From assembly GCA_025360045.1 (NCBI GenBank), contig JANYCY010000052.1:114189-178188 (forward strand): DNA of 64,000 bases. Direction: 5' to 3'. Of the stretch, positions 36,131-44,160 are shown piece after piece. This DNA comes from Janthinobacterium sp. Lineage in GTDB: Bacteria > Pseudomonadota > Gammaproteobacteria > Burkholderiales > Chitinibacteraceae. The position numbers and the translations under genes were made by a program. Numbering within the stretch: the first letter of the stretch is position 1; each line of letters begins with the position of its first letter. The notes below the pieces were generated by a model. It was not told the origin of the DNA, made no database searches, and saw only the letters and a program-made list of their open reading frames with translations.

Positions 36131-36705
36131 AATGTGCACTTTATCGCCAAACAAGTGGCATCGTCGTACAACTTCCCAAAACGGCTGAGCAAATTCGCTA
36201 CCATTTGATTCAGGGTATTTCTGCGCTCCAACAGCATTTGATCCGCAGCAATATGCTCCTGTATGCCATCCGTCGCCAAAATAAAAACATCATCACTCTT
36301 AAAGCTAAATGTTTCGATACGAATGCTGCGCAAAATAATCCCTAAGGTGCCCGCCTGAGCAGGAAAGGTATAGCAATCCTGCCCCAGCTTGCGCATCACC
36401 GTATTACCGATAGTAATACAGCGTGCATTGCCATCATCACCCAAAAAAGCCATCGTAATGGCCGTTCCTCGGGAACCACGGATATGCTCATGCAAGGCCT
36501 TGAGCATCAATTCAAGATCTTCACTGCTATTTTCTTCTAACCACTGCTCACACAGCCTAGCCAACTCATGTGCCTCTGGCCCATGCCCCAGTACATCCAA
36601 AATACCGACCAATACGCCATGCTCCATTTTCTTGATAAAAGTGCCATCACCGCACACCACCTCACCAAAACAAGGGCGTAAACAACGCGCATATTCAAAA
36701 TACAT
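36127..36705 (-). CDS. rsbX: RsbX-like PP2C/SpoIIE phosphatase
   Basis: A 192-residue single-domain PPM phosphatase. Metal-binding residues are in VVCGDGTF (~18-25) and GILDVLGHG (~34-42), with the C-terminal [12 protein letters not shown]. In stressosomes RsbX removes phosphates from RsbR and RsbS, resetting the signal. It begins 3 bases after the rsbT stop and its own stop overlaps the kinase start. Sequence is distant from Bacillus RsbX; the assignment combines fold and gene order. Confidence 0.8.
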   Translation of the reverse strand: MYFEYARCLRPCFGEVVCGDGTFIKKMEHGVLVGILDVLGHGPEAHELARLCEQWLEENSSEDLELMLKALHEHIRGSRGTAITMAFLGDDGNARCITIGNTVMRKLGQDCYTFPAQAGTLGIILRSIRIETFSFKSDDVFILATDGIQEHIAADQMLLERRNTLNQMVANLLSRFGKLYDDATCLAIKCTL

Positions 36706-36708
36706 AAG

Positions 36709-37125
36709 CTAAATTTTCCACTTACGAAACAGGACGCGTGTACCCATTTCTGGCTCTGAAGTGATTTCAAATTCATCCGCTAAACGACGCGTCCCCGGCA
36801 ATCCCAGCCCTAATGTCCCTTTGGTGCTGTAATGCTCGGACATCGCCAGTGCCATATCTTTAATCCCTGGGCCTCGATCTTCCGCCATCACCTCCAGCCC
36901 CTCATGATTTTTTACCACCACCCAAGAAAAGGACATCATGCCCTCGCCGGCATACTTCACAATATTGGTGGCCAGCTCAGAAGCCCCTGTTGTTATTTCT
37001 GTGACCGCTACAGTAGAAAACCCGCATTGTTTAGCCAATGAAAACGTATAGGCCACCAGCATGGCTACATCCGCTTCATTGCGTATTTTTCTCCAAACCG
37101 TTGCCATTTCCATACTAGGCTTCAT
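36709..37125 (-). CDS. rsbT: RsbT-like switch kinase (anti-sigma-factor kinase fold)
   Basis: A 138-residue GHKL ATPase/serine kinase of the RsbT type. N box: GASELATNIVKYAGEG. G1: EDRGPGIKD. G2: KGTLGLGLPGTRRLADEFEI. RsbT phosphorylates RsbR and RsbS and, when released, activates an output partner. ATG 37125 overlaps the end of rsbS by about 11 bases; ATG 37113 (MEMATVW) is an alternative just after the rsbS stop. Length fits Bacillus RsbT (133). Confidence 0.85.
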   Translation of the reverse strand: MKPSMEMATVWRKIRNEADVAMLVAYTFSLAKQCGFSTVAVTEITTGASELATNIVKYAGEGMMSFSWVVVKNHEGLEVMAEDRGPGIKDMALAMSEHYSTKGTLGLGLPGTRRLADEFEITSEPEMGTRVLFRKWKI

Positions 37126-37483
37126 GTAATAAATCCAAAGCTTGTCTAATCGTTTGACAACCACGTAACGCAGATAAATCACTATCTAGCGCCGCCAGCC
37201 CAGCAACAACACCGGGCCTGAACCCAATAAAAACGGTTTTTGCCCCCATAATTTTTAACATCTGAGTAAGATCGACCAACGCTGAAAATCCATCCACATC
37301 CAGCGAGTCCACCTCCGACAAGTCCAGCATTACCCCTTTTGCCGCCACTTTGGTGACCTGTTGCAACAGCTTGCTTTGCAAAGCGATCATCGTAGAGGGC
37401 CGCAAATCACTCTGCACGCAGGCAAGTAATGCATCTTCAACAACAGAAATCGCCACCCCCCCTCCAGAATCACGCTCATCCAT
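37115..37483 (-). CDS. rsbS: RsbS-like STAS scaffold protein, phospho-acceptor Ser replaced
   Basis: A 122-residue single STAS-domain protein. The diagnostic strand-helix turn is LDLSEVDSLDVDGFSAL. Aligned with the STAS consensus (LDLsgvxxiDSsGlxxL), the position of the usual phospho-Ser (Ser59 of Bacillus RsbS) is Val63 here, preceded by the conserved Asp. Ser60 or Ser67 might substitute, but this is not known. RsbS forms the stressosome core with RsbR and sequesters RsbT. The gene starts 11 bases after rsbR and overlaps rsbT. Confidence 0.82.
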   Translation of the reverse strand: MDERDSGGGVAISVVEDALLACVQSDLRPSTMIALQSKLLQQVTKVAAKGVMLDLSEVDSLDVDGFSALVDLTQMLKIMGAKTVFIGFRPGVVAGLAALDSDLSALRGCQTIRQALDLLHEA

Positions 37484-37494
37484 TACATCCCCCC

Positions 37495-38397
37495 CTATAC
37501 CTCATCCACTCTTTTCATTCTGATGCCCACGCTCTTAAATGCCTGCTCTAGCGCATCGCGCAAAGTGGCATGAGTCGTCATCCCTTCAATATCAATCCCT
37601 AAATGCACAATCGTTTGGGCAATAGAGGGAGAAACACCCGAAATCAGACTGGTACAGCCCATTAAGCGGGTGGCCTTCGTGATTTTAATTAAGTGATTAG
37701 CGACGCCCGAGTCCACAATCGCCACGCCTGAAATATCCATAATAAAGACGCGAGAGCGCGTTTCAGCAATTTTATTCAGAATGGCAGCCATAATATCTTG
37801 AGCACGCTTGGAATCAATAATTCCCACCACGGGCAGCATTAAAATATCCTGCCAAATCATGGTGACTGGGGTGGACATCTCCATTAATGCGCGACTTTGC
37901 TCATTAATCCGCTCATTAATCAAACGCGTGTAGGTTTCCACCACAATCGAGGTATCTAGATGCAGGAGTTTAGTAATAGAGGCTACGGCTTTGCCATATT
38001 CTTCGCTAAACAAACCGCCGTCGTACAGCTTTTTAGTAAACAATACAAAGGAGTAATTCATCCCCGCAAAATAGCTAGGTAAAGACAAGCCAATTCGCGC
38101 ATGCGTTTCGCCCAAACGCCGCCGATCCTCAATATATGAGTCATCCAATACGCCTGCAAAGAAACGCTTCCAATAAGTGATTTGGGCAGATTGAGCCCGT
38201 TTTTTAACCTCATCATTCGCCATTAAAGATTGATACTCAGGCAGCTCTCGCATCCAATCGTAAAAATGAGTTAAATATTCACCCATTTTTGGCACCACCA
38301 AAGCACCATATTTACGCACCACCTCAAGATCAGCATCATCAATATCATGCAAACGCATGACATCCTTAAATGATGTTTGATTGGTATGCTCATGCAT
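37495..38397 (-). CDS. rsbR: RsbR-like stressosome sensor with N-terminal globin-type domain
   Basis: A 300-residue protein, start ATG 38397 (AGGGGA 6 bases upstream; ATG 38403 and GTG 38412 also in frame). Residues ~1-160 form an all-helical sensor-globin-like domain with a candidate proximal haem ligand His99 in LGETHARIGLSLPSYF. Residues ~175-295 form a STAS domain with VFIMDISGVAIVDSGVANHL, keeping a Ser at the phospho-acceptor site, and a second Ser in GIIDSKRAQD. Haem-containing RsbR of Vibrio senses oxygen; the same is inferred here. First gene of the five-gene operon rsbR-rsbS-rsbT-rsbX-kinase. Confidence 0.85.
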   Translation of the reverse strand: MHEHTNQTSFKDVMRLHDIDDADLEVVRKYGALVVPKMGEYLTHFYDWMRELPEYQSLMANDEVKKRAQSAQITYWKRFFAGVLDDSYIEDRRRLGETHARIGLSLPSYFAGMNYSFVLFTKKLYDGGLFSEEYGKAVASITKLLHLDTSIVVETYTRLINERINEQSRALMEMSTPVTMIWQDILMLPVVGIIDSKRAQDIMAAILNKIAETRSRVFIMDISGVAIVDSGVANHLIKITKATRLMGCTSLISGVSPSIAQTIVHLGIDIEGMTTHATLRDALEQAFKSVGIRMKRVDEV

Positions 38398-38653
38398 CTT
38401 CATTCCCCTCACATTACCTTAAGCTGACAAAAAATCATGGCCTTATAAAAACCATGATGAATTACCCCCAAGACCCCCTTGAAAGCTTCGCAACAAAACA
38501 TTGCTGTCTTTCTAGATAGCTAGGCGAAAGAACTTTAGCAATATATAAACTCAAACTTTCCAGACTCAAAGAAATCTGACGAGACAAAGTCAGCAAAAAG
38601 AAAGGTACTGCCCCGTAAAATAGCGAAACGTAAGCCTACTTACAAAGAAACTC
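38398..38653. other. Upstream region of the stressosome operon
   Basis: AT-moderate DNA between rsbR and the DUF4124 gene's terminator. It should contain the operon promoter. I see no convincing sigma-70 box pair, repeat or small gene in it. Confidence 0.3.
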
Positions 38654-38684
38654 AAAAAAAAAGCCGCCATACGCTGGCGGCTTT
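38654..38684 (-). terminator. Rho-independent terminator of the DUF4124 gene
   Basis: Stem AAAGCCGCCA/TGGCGGCTTT around five bases. On the minus strand it is followed by a run of T (A-run at 38654-38661 on +), 24 bases after the DUF4124 stop. Confidence 0.85.
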
Positions 38685-38707
38685 GCTCACATAAAATGTA
38701 GCTTATC

Positions 38708-39130
38708 TTACGGACAAAAGCGTTTTATGCTTGCTTCAACACTTGTCGTTTCTGCTTTGCGCTGAGCCGCCTCCATAAACTCTAATTTGCCTTTTTCATT
38801 CACACTCGAAAACTTTTTTGAACCTTGCAAATAACCCAAGCGCGCTGTTGCCTCTTTACAGGCTTTTTCATCTTTTTCACTTTTTACAGCGGCAGGTAAG
38901 CTAGCCACCGGTGCGCTGGCCTTTACCGCTACTCCACTGGCCATTGACGCGTCTTTTCGCCCCCCAGACATCGAGCTAACAGGCAAATCTTTTGTTTTAA
39001 CGACTTCTGCTTTATTGCCTTTAGGCGGCTGGTCAGAGTAATGCATCATGCCGTCTGCATCTTTCCATTTGTAAATCTCCGCATGTGCCGCGCCAATGAG
39101 AAGTAAGCTTAAAAAAATCACTATTTTCAT
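38708..39130 (-). CDS. DUF4124-domain periplasmic protein
   Basis: A 140-residue exported protein: signal peptide ~1-17 (IFLSLLLIGAAHA), then the DUF4124 signature EIYKWKDADGMMHYSDQPP (~18-36), a low-complexity Ala/Val/Ser linker and a helical end with two Cys (KACKEA, KRFCP). DUF4124 is common in gammas and betas and may mediate envelope interactions; no function is proven. Start at ATG 39130 with AAGGA nine bases upstream; an in-frame TTG two codons earlier is also open. Confidence 0.85.
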   Translation of the reverse strand: MKIVIFLSLLLIGAAHAEIYKWKDADGMMHYSDQPPKGNKAEVVKTKDLPVSSMSGGRKDASMASGVAVKASAPVASLPAAVKSEKDEKACKEATARLGYLQGSKKFSSVNEKGKLEFMEAAQRKAETTSVEASIKRFCP

Positions 39131-39668
39131 AGTCAAATATCCTTCGTTTTATGAAGCAACACAATCCACATTGAAGTCGAAATAAATTTGCCTTGTAAAT
39201 GTAGGCTGATTTAAATAGCCCATACATCAATCAATGCCAAATCAATAAATAATTTTATCATATCTATTTTTCAAAATAGAATAAAAACAATCAGTGCGCA
39301 TAAAATACATATTAACAATGTGCATTATCAAAAATAAATAAACCCCATCAAAAAAAATGAAACTTTCCGCAAGAAAAATCGTCCATCTTTCAGGCAAACC
39401 TTACTCCTTATTTCAAATGCACTCTATTCGCTTAACTACTGAGCGGGGAATCCCCGCATTCTCTATACACAAGGGAATAATAGTTTACAAGCGACAAAAG
39501 AAGGCCGAAAGCAACTTACTCAAACAAATAGCGCAAATGTAATCGATACTGTAGGGCATCTGAAATCACAAACTCAAGCCCCCTAATATAACGCTCCGTA
39601 GCAATGAACAACCAAGATGGCTGTGCAAATACGCCCGCCAAAGACCTATCCAAAGCAAAGGAAACCGC
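39131..39668. other. AT-rich intergenic region between DUF4124 gene and glycosidase operon
   Basis: A 538-base divergent spacer. 39230-39360 is strongly AT-rich and probably holds the DUF4124 promoter. A 61-codon open frame at 39357-39542 lacks a ribosome site and family resemblance. The 39545-39668 part should contain the mannoside operon promoter; no operator was recognised. Confidence 0.35.
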
Positions 39669-42600
39669 ATGAGCGCCATTCTATTTTATGACCACCAACT
39701 GGCTTATCATGGCGATCGGCCCCGACCAGAGGACTTGGCGCTTTGGCAGGAGCACGGCACCTTAGCCGATTGCAATACTTTGATTAATGCACTAAACAGC
39801 GCCTCTGCGGGTAGCTGCTTGGTTGCTAGCCATGGCCCTTATTTTCCGAGTGAGGCATGGCCGGCCTTGCTGCGCTTTTTACAAAATGGCGGCAATTTGC
39901 TGAGCATGGGTAACATGCCTTTTTCTGCCCCTAGCACTTTGTTTAGAGATTTAAACATCCATGAAATGCTAGCTGTCGATGCCACGGCGGCGCTTAGCAT
40001 AGAAGCCAGCCAGAAATATCCACTTCTCACGGATAAAACCCATTTATTTACACCACAAGACGCTAGCTGTGGCTTTGTACTCATGCCAACCAAACATAAA
40101 GATTGCCCCAGTGAATCAGGCTCTAGCGGGCCAATGGATGCACGCATTTACCCACTCATTAGCAGCATTGACGCCGCAGGCCGCGCCATTGCCGCACCCG
40201 TCGTACTCATCGAGAATCATCGCGGCCGCTTTGCCGGTAGCCGCTGGATCTTTGTGAATGTAGATGCCAGCGCCCTATTTTGGGAGCAAGGCGGCAGCGA
40301 AGCGCTGCTTGAATGGGCCAAATTCTGCGCCCGAGGCGTAACTGAAATCTGGATTAAATCTGACTTTGCCTGCTACTACCCTAGCGAAGTACCTACGTTT
40401 AACTTACAAATCGAAGCTTTACGCAGTCATTCTGCATGCCAGTGGCAATTTGAAATCAAAATCATGCAAGCCGGCAAGATGCTGATTCAAGAAACAATGG
40501 CACTCACCACCACCGCGCACGGCCCCGTATTTCACCGCACCACGCTACCCATGGTGGTGGTACACGGCTACTACGCCATCCACTGCCGCGCCGTCTCAGC
40601 CTTTGGCGAAGTGCGTGAATTACAGCAGGGTTTTTGGGGGCGAGATCACCGCTTACTCGATGAAGGCCAGCCGCTGTGTGCGGGCCGCGATTACTTTACT
40701 CGTGGCGGCAAACCGGTGCCGATTGTCGGCATGACCTATATGGCCAGCGATGTGCATCGCAAATTTTTACAATTACCCAACCCTGCGGCATGGGATAGGG
40801 ATATGGCCGAATTTGCCCGCATGGGCATCAACTATATTCGCACCGGCATCTGGACAGCATGGCGGCAAGTGATGTTTGCCGATGGCCACGCGCAAGAAAC
40901 CGCCTTACGCGCTATCGATGCCTTCTTACACTGCGCCAAACGCCACAATCTGGAAACTTGCTTTACCTTTTTTACCTTTACCCCAGAAACATGGGAAGGC
41001 CAAAATCCCTATCTGGACCCGCGCGCCATCGCCGCACAAAAGCGTTTCATTTCTGCCATTATCAGCCGCCACAAAGACAGCAGCCATGTGCACTGGGATT
41101 TAATCAACGAGCCATCACTATTTAATCCGGAACAGATTTTCCTTGGGCCACGCAGCGTGCAAGACCCGATCGAAATCGCCGCATTTAGAACATGGTTACA
41201 AGAGCAAGACGCAGATATCGCCAGCTGGCAGCAGCGCTGGAACCGCAGCCCTGCCGATCTGCCTGATTGGAATGCGGTACTGCCACCGCTGCATCAGGAT
41301 GTGGGCCATAACCCCACCGAAATCCTGCCCAAGCAACACGGCATTTGGCTGGATTACAGCCTGTTTAGCCAAGCCATGCTCAACCGCTGGATTAGCGAGC
41401 TAAGCGCCACCATCCGTGCCATTGCCCCGAACCGCTTAATCACCGTCGGCCAAGACGAGGCACTGGGGATGCAGCGCCCATCGCCGATGTTTTTTGCAGA
41501 GGCCGTGGATTACACCAATGTGCACAGCTGGTGGCTGAATGACGATCTGGCCTGGGATACCATCTTCAGCAAAACGCCCAATAAGCCAAGCCTCGTGCAA
41601 GAAACCGGCATTATGCATATCGAAAGCCCGAATGGGCGCAGTAAGCGTAGCGAAACGGAACTGGCCCATATGCTAGAGCGTAAATATGCTTACGCCTTTA
41701 TAAATGGCGGCGCGGGTGCGGTGCAGTGGTTGTGGAATATCAACTACCACATGGACAACATCAACGAATCACATATCGGCGCATGCCGGGCCGATGGCAC
41801 GCGTAAGCCTGAAGCCATGGTCAGCGAAGATTTCGGTAGCTTTTTTAAAGCCGTTGCCCCGATGATGCAAGGCAGGCAGCTGGAAGACGTGGCGGTGATT
41901 TACCCCTTCAGCAACGATTACGGCAACCGCCGCTTTGCGCTAGAAGCCACGCAGCGCCTGGTGCGCGTGATGCAATACGAGCTGAAAGTACCAGTACGTG
42001 CCATCAGTGAATATCATCTTGCCGACCTAGACCACGCGCCCGCCAAGCTGATTATCATCCCCAGCCCACACGCCCTACCGCAAGCCGCCCGCGATTGGAT
42101 CAGCCAGTGCAAAACGCCGATCTTACTAACCGGCCCCTGCGACTTAGACGCTTACTGGCAGCCCTGCCAAGCCCTGATGAGCGAATCAGACACGCGTAAT
42201 CTGCAGCGTGAAGAAGCGATCCATATTGGCAACCATAAATACCGCGCCAGCTTTGGCGGCGACAAAATCGCCAGGCTCAGCAAGGGCAATGCTTTGGGTA
42301 GCTTACAAACCACGGGCAATATCCTTTGGTGCCCGCTGCCCCTGGAAATGAACGATCGCACCGAGCCGCTGCTTGCGCTCTATAAAACTGCGATGGATTG
42401 GGCAGGCCTAAGCTCACCTTTAAATTGGCTATCCGGCGAGCAGCCGGGCGTATTCGCCCAAAAACTCAGCTTTGAACTTGGCGCATTATGGATTTTGGTG
42501 AACGAATCAGGCCAGGAAGAAGCCATCAGCTTTGAAGACAAAGCCAGCGGCATCACCTACTCACTCACCATCGCCAGCGAGCGAGCAGTCTTATTTGCTA

Positions 42601-42671
42601 CGGACAAGGAAGGCAAAGTGACGGCAAGATTGAGGAAGCACAAGGTGAATCAGCCGTCAGGTACAAGCTAG
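39669..42671 (+). CDS. Clan GH-A glycoside hydrolase (putative beta-mannosidase/beta-galactosidase)
   Basis: A 1000-residue cytoplasmic glycosidase. The N-terminal ~220 residues resemble a class I amidotransferase-like fold (CLVASHGPYFPSEAWPALLR). Then a beta-sandwich (~230-335) leads to a TIM barrel with YIRTGIWTAWRQ, the acid/base Glu in HWDLINEPSLF (~480) and a nucleophile candidate in LVQETGIMHIESP (~645). A second amidotransferase-like domain (~740-860, KLIIIPSPHALPQ) and a C-terminal beta domain follow. The layout recalls GH42-type enzymes. The neighbours (GH125 and an AGE epimerase) favour a mannosidic substrate. No signal peptide, so substrates are imported oligosaccharides. Exact GH family uncertain. 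Confidence 0.7.
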   Translation: MSAILFYDHQLAYHGDRPRPEDLALWQEHGTLADCNTLINALNSASAGSCLVASHGPYFPSEAWPALLRFLQNGGNLLSMGNMPFSAPSTLFRDLNIHEMLAVDATAALSIEASQKYPLLTDKTHLFTPQDASCGFVLMPTKHKDCPSESGSSGPMDARIYPLISSIDAAGRAIAAPVVLIENHRGRFAGSRWIFVNVDASALFWEQGGSEALLEWAKFCARGVTEIWIKSDFACYYPSEVPTFNLQIEALRSHSACQWQFEIKIMQAGKMLIQETMALTTTAHGPVFHRTTLPMVVVHGYYAIHCRAVSAFGEVRELQQGFWGRDHRLLDEGQPLCAGRDYFTRGGKPVPIVGMTYMASDVHRKFLQLPNPAAWDRDMAEFARMGINYIRTGIWTAWRQVMFADGHAQETALRAIDAFLHCAKRHNLETCFTFFTFTPETWEGQNPYLDPRAIAAQKRFISAIISRHKDSSHVHWDLINEPSLFNPEQIFLGPRSVQDPIEIAAFRTWLQEQDADIASWQQRWNRSPADLPDWNAVLPPLHQDVGHNPTEILPKQHGIWLDYSLFSQAMLNRWISELSATIRAIAPNRLITVGQDEALGMQRPSPMFFAEAVDYTNVHSWWLNDDLAWDTIFSKTPNKPSLVQETGIMHIESPNGRSKRSETELAHMLERKYAYAFINGGAGAVQWLWNINYHMDNINESHIGACRADGTRKPEAMVSEDFGSFFKAVAPMMQGRQLEDVAVIYPFSNDYGNRRFALEATQRLVRVMQYELKVPVRAISEYHLADLDHAPAKLIIIPSPHALPQAARDWISQCKTPILLTGPCDLDAYWQPCQALMSESDTRNLQREEAIHIGNHKYRASFGGDKIARLSKGNALGSLQTTGNILWCPLPLEMNDRTEPLLALYKTAMDWAGLSSPLNWLSGEQPGVFAQKLSFELGALWILVNESGQEEAISFEDKASGITYSLTIASERAVLFATDKEGKVTARLRKHKVNQPSGTS

Positions 42672-42691
42672 AAGGTGGATGAAGGCGTTTT

Positions 42692-42763
42692 TATAGGGTG
42701 TGCAAGGTGTTTTTCTTGCGCACCGATTCTCTGCACTCCGACTTCGTCGCGGTACACCCTATA
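42692..42763. repeat. R1 interspersed repeat inside the mannoside operon
   Basis: A complete 72-base R1 core, TATAGGGTGTGCAAGG to GGTACACCCTATA, between the GH-A and GH125 genes. In mRNA it would fold into a hairpin between the two cistrons and could adjust their relative expression. Confidence 0.8.
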
Positions 42764-42831
42764 AAACTTCTGGAAAATCCATTAATTCCTATTAATAGCC
42801 CCCAACACCCTTCCCACAACCGAGCCATCCC

Positions 42832-44160
42832 TTGCAGCCACAAAAATTCCACAGCCCCGCCGTCAACGACCATATCGAAAACATCAGTCAACACATCGCT
42901 GATCCCGCCTTAGAGCGCTTATTTCGCCCGTGTTATCCCAATACACTCGATACCACCGTGGCTTTTCAGATGGTGAATGGCCTGCCGGATACGTTTGTGA
43001 TTACTGGCGATATTCATGCCATGTGGCTGCGGGACAGCGCGGCGCAGGTTTGGCCTTATTTAGCGCAGATGCAAGAAGACCCTAGGCTTGCCGACATGAT
43101 TGCTGGGCTGATCCGCCGCCATAGCGCCTGCATCCTGATCGATCCTTACGCCAACGCCTTTAACGACGGCCCTGCCGATAGCGAATGGCAGAATGACAAC
43201 ACCACCATGCTGCCCGAATTACACGAGCGCAAATGGGAGCTGGATTCACTGTGCTACGCCATCCGACTGGCACATGGCTATTGGCAGCGCAGCTCCGACT
43301 GCAGACCTTTTGATGCACAATGGCTGGCGGCCATGAAGCTGGCTGTCGCCACCATGAAAGCGCAACAACGCAAAGAGAATCGCGGGCCTTACTCCTTTAC
43401 CCGCAACGGCAGCTGGCAAGCCGATACCTTAGCTTGCGATGGCTGGGGCAACCCTGCTCGTCCCGTAGGGCTGATCGCCTCGATGTTCAGGCCATCAGAT
43501 GACGCCACCGTTTTGCCGTTTCTAGTGCCATCCAACTTTTTTGCCGTGATCAGCCTGCGCCAGCTCGCCAGCATGGTGGTCGACCTCTTTAATGAGACCG
43601 CCTTTGCCGCCGAATGCACCGCTCTGGCTGACGAAGTTGCCGCCGCACTGCAAGCCCACGCCATTGTTCAGCATCCTGAACACGGCCCCATCTATGCCTA
43701 TGAAGTGGACGGCTACGGCAGTGCCCTGCTGATGGACGATGCTAATATTCCCAGCCTGTTGTCCTTACCCTATCTGGGGGCAGTAGCGCAGAATGAAGAG
43801 GTCTGTCAAAACACCCGCCGCTTTGCGCTCTCCACAAACAACCCGTGGTTTTTTAAAGGGGACCAGTTTGAAGGCAATGGCAGCCCGCACACGCTTGCGC
43901 CGATGATTTGGCCGATGTCTATCATCATGCGGGCCATGACCAGCGATCAAGACGACGAAATCAGCCTCTGCTTGCACATGCTTAAAAGCAGCCACGCCGA
44001 AACTTACTTTATGCACGAATCATTTAACGCCCATCAGCCGCAGCAATTTACTCGCAGCTGGTTTGCATGGGCCAACACCTTACTCGGTGAACTGATCAGC
44101 AAGATCGCCCAAGAACGCCCCCATTTACTCTCTGCCAAGGATCGCCATGTTTCGCACTAG
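42832..44160 (+). CDS. Glycoside hydrolase family 125, exo-alpha-1,6-mannosidase
   Basis: A 442-residue (alpha/alpha)6-barrel glycosidase of GH125 (formerly DUF1237). Signature segments: PNTLDTTVAFQMVNGLPDTF, ITGDIHAMWLRDSAAQVWPY and the C-terminal YFMHESFNAHQPQQFTRSWF. GH125 enzymes release alpha-1,6-linked mannose by inversion without a metal. The only in-frame start near the conserved N-terminus is TTG 42832, with no clear ribosome site, so the start is uncertain. It overlaps the epimerase gene by 14 bases, so the two are coupled. Confidence 0.88.
   Translation: MQPQKFHSPAVNDHIENISQHIADPALERLFRPCYPNTLDTTVAFQMVNGLPDTFVITGDIHAMWLRDSAAQVWPYLAQMQEDPRLADMIAGLIRRHSACILIDPYANAFNDGPADSEWQNDNTTMLPELHERKWELDSLCYAIRLAHGYWQRSSDCRPFDAQWLAAMKLAVATMKAQQRKENRGPYSFTRNGSWQADTLACDGWGNPARPVGLIASMFRPSDDATVLPFLVPSNFFAVISLRQLASMVVDLFNETAFAAECTALADEVAAALQAHAIVQHPEHGPIYAYEVDGYGSALLMDDANIPSLLSLPYLGAVAQNEEVCQNTRRFALSTNNPWFFKGDQFEGNGSPHTLAPMIWPMSIIMRAMTSDQDDEISLCLHMLKSSHAETYFMHESFNAHQPQQFTRSWFAWANTLLGELISKIAQERPHLLSAKDRHVSH

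Noticed and set aside
39357..39542. 61-codon open frame between the DUF4124 gene and the glycosidase operon
   Set aside because: No ribosome site, in AT-rich promoter-like DNA, and no recognisable protein features.
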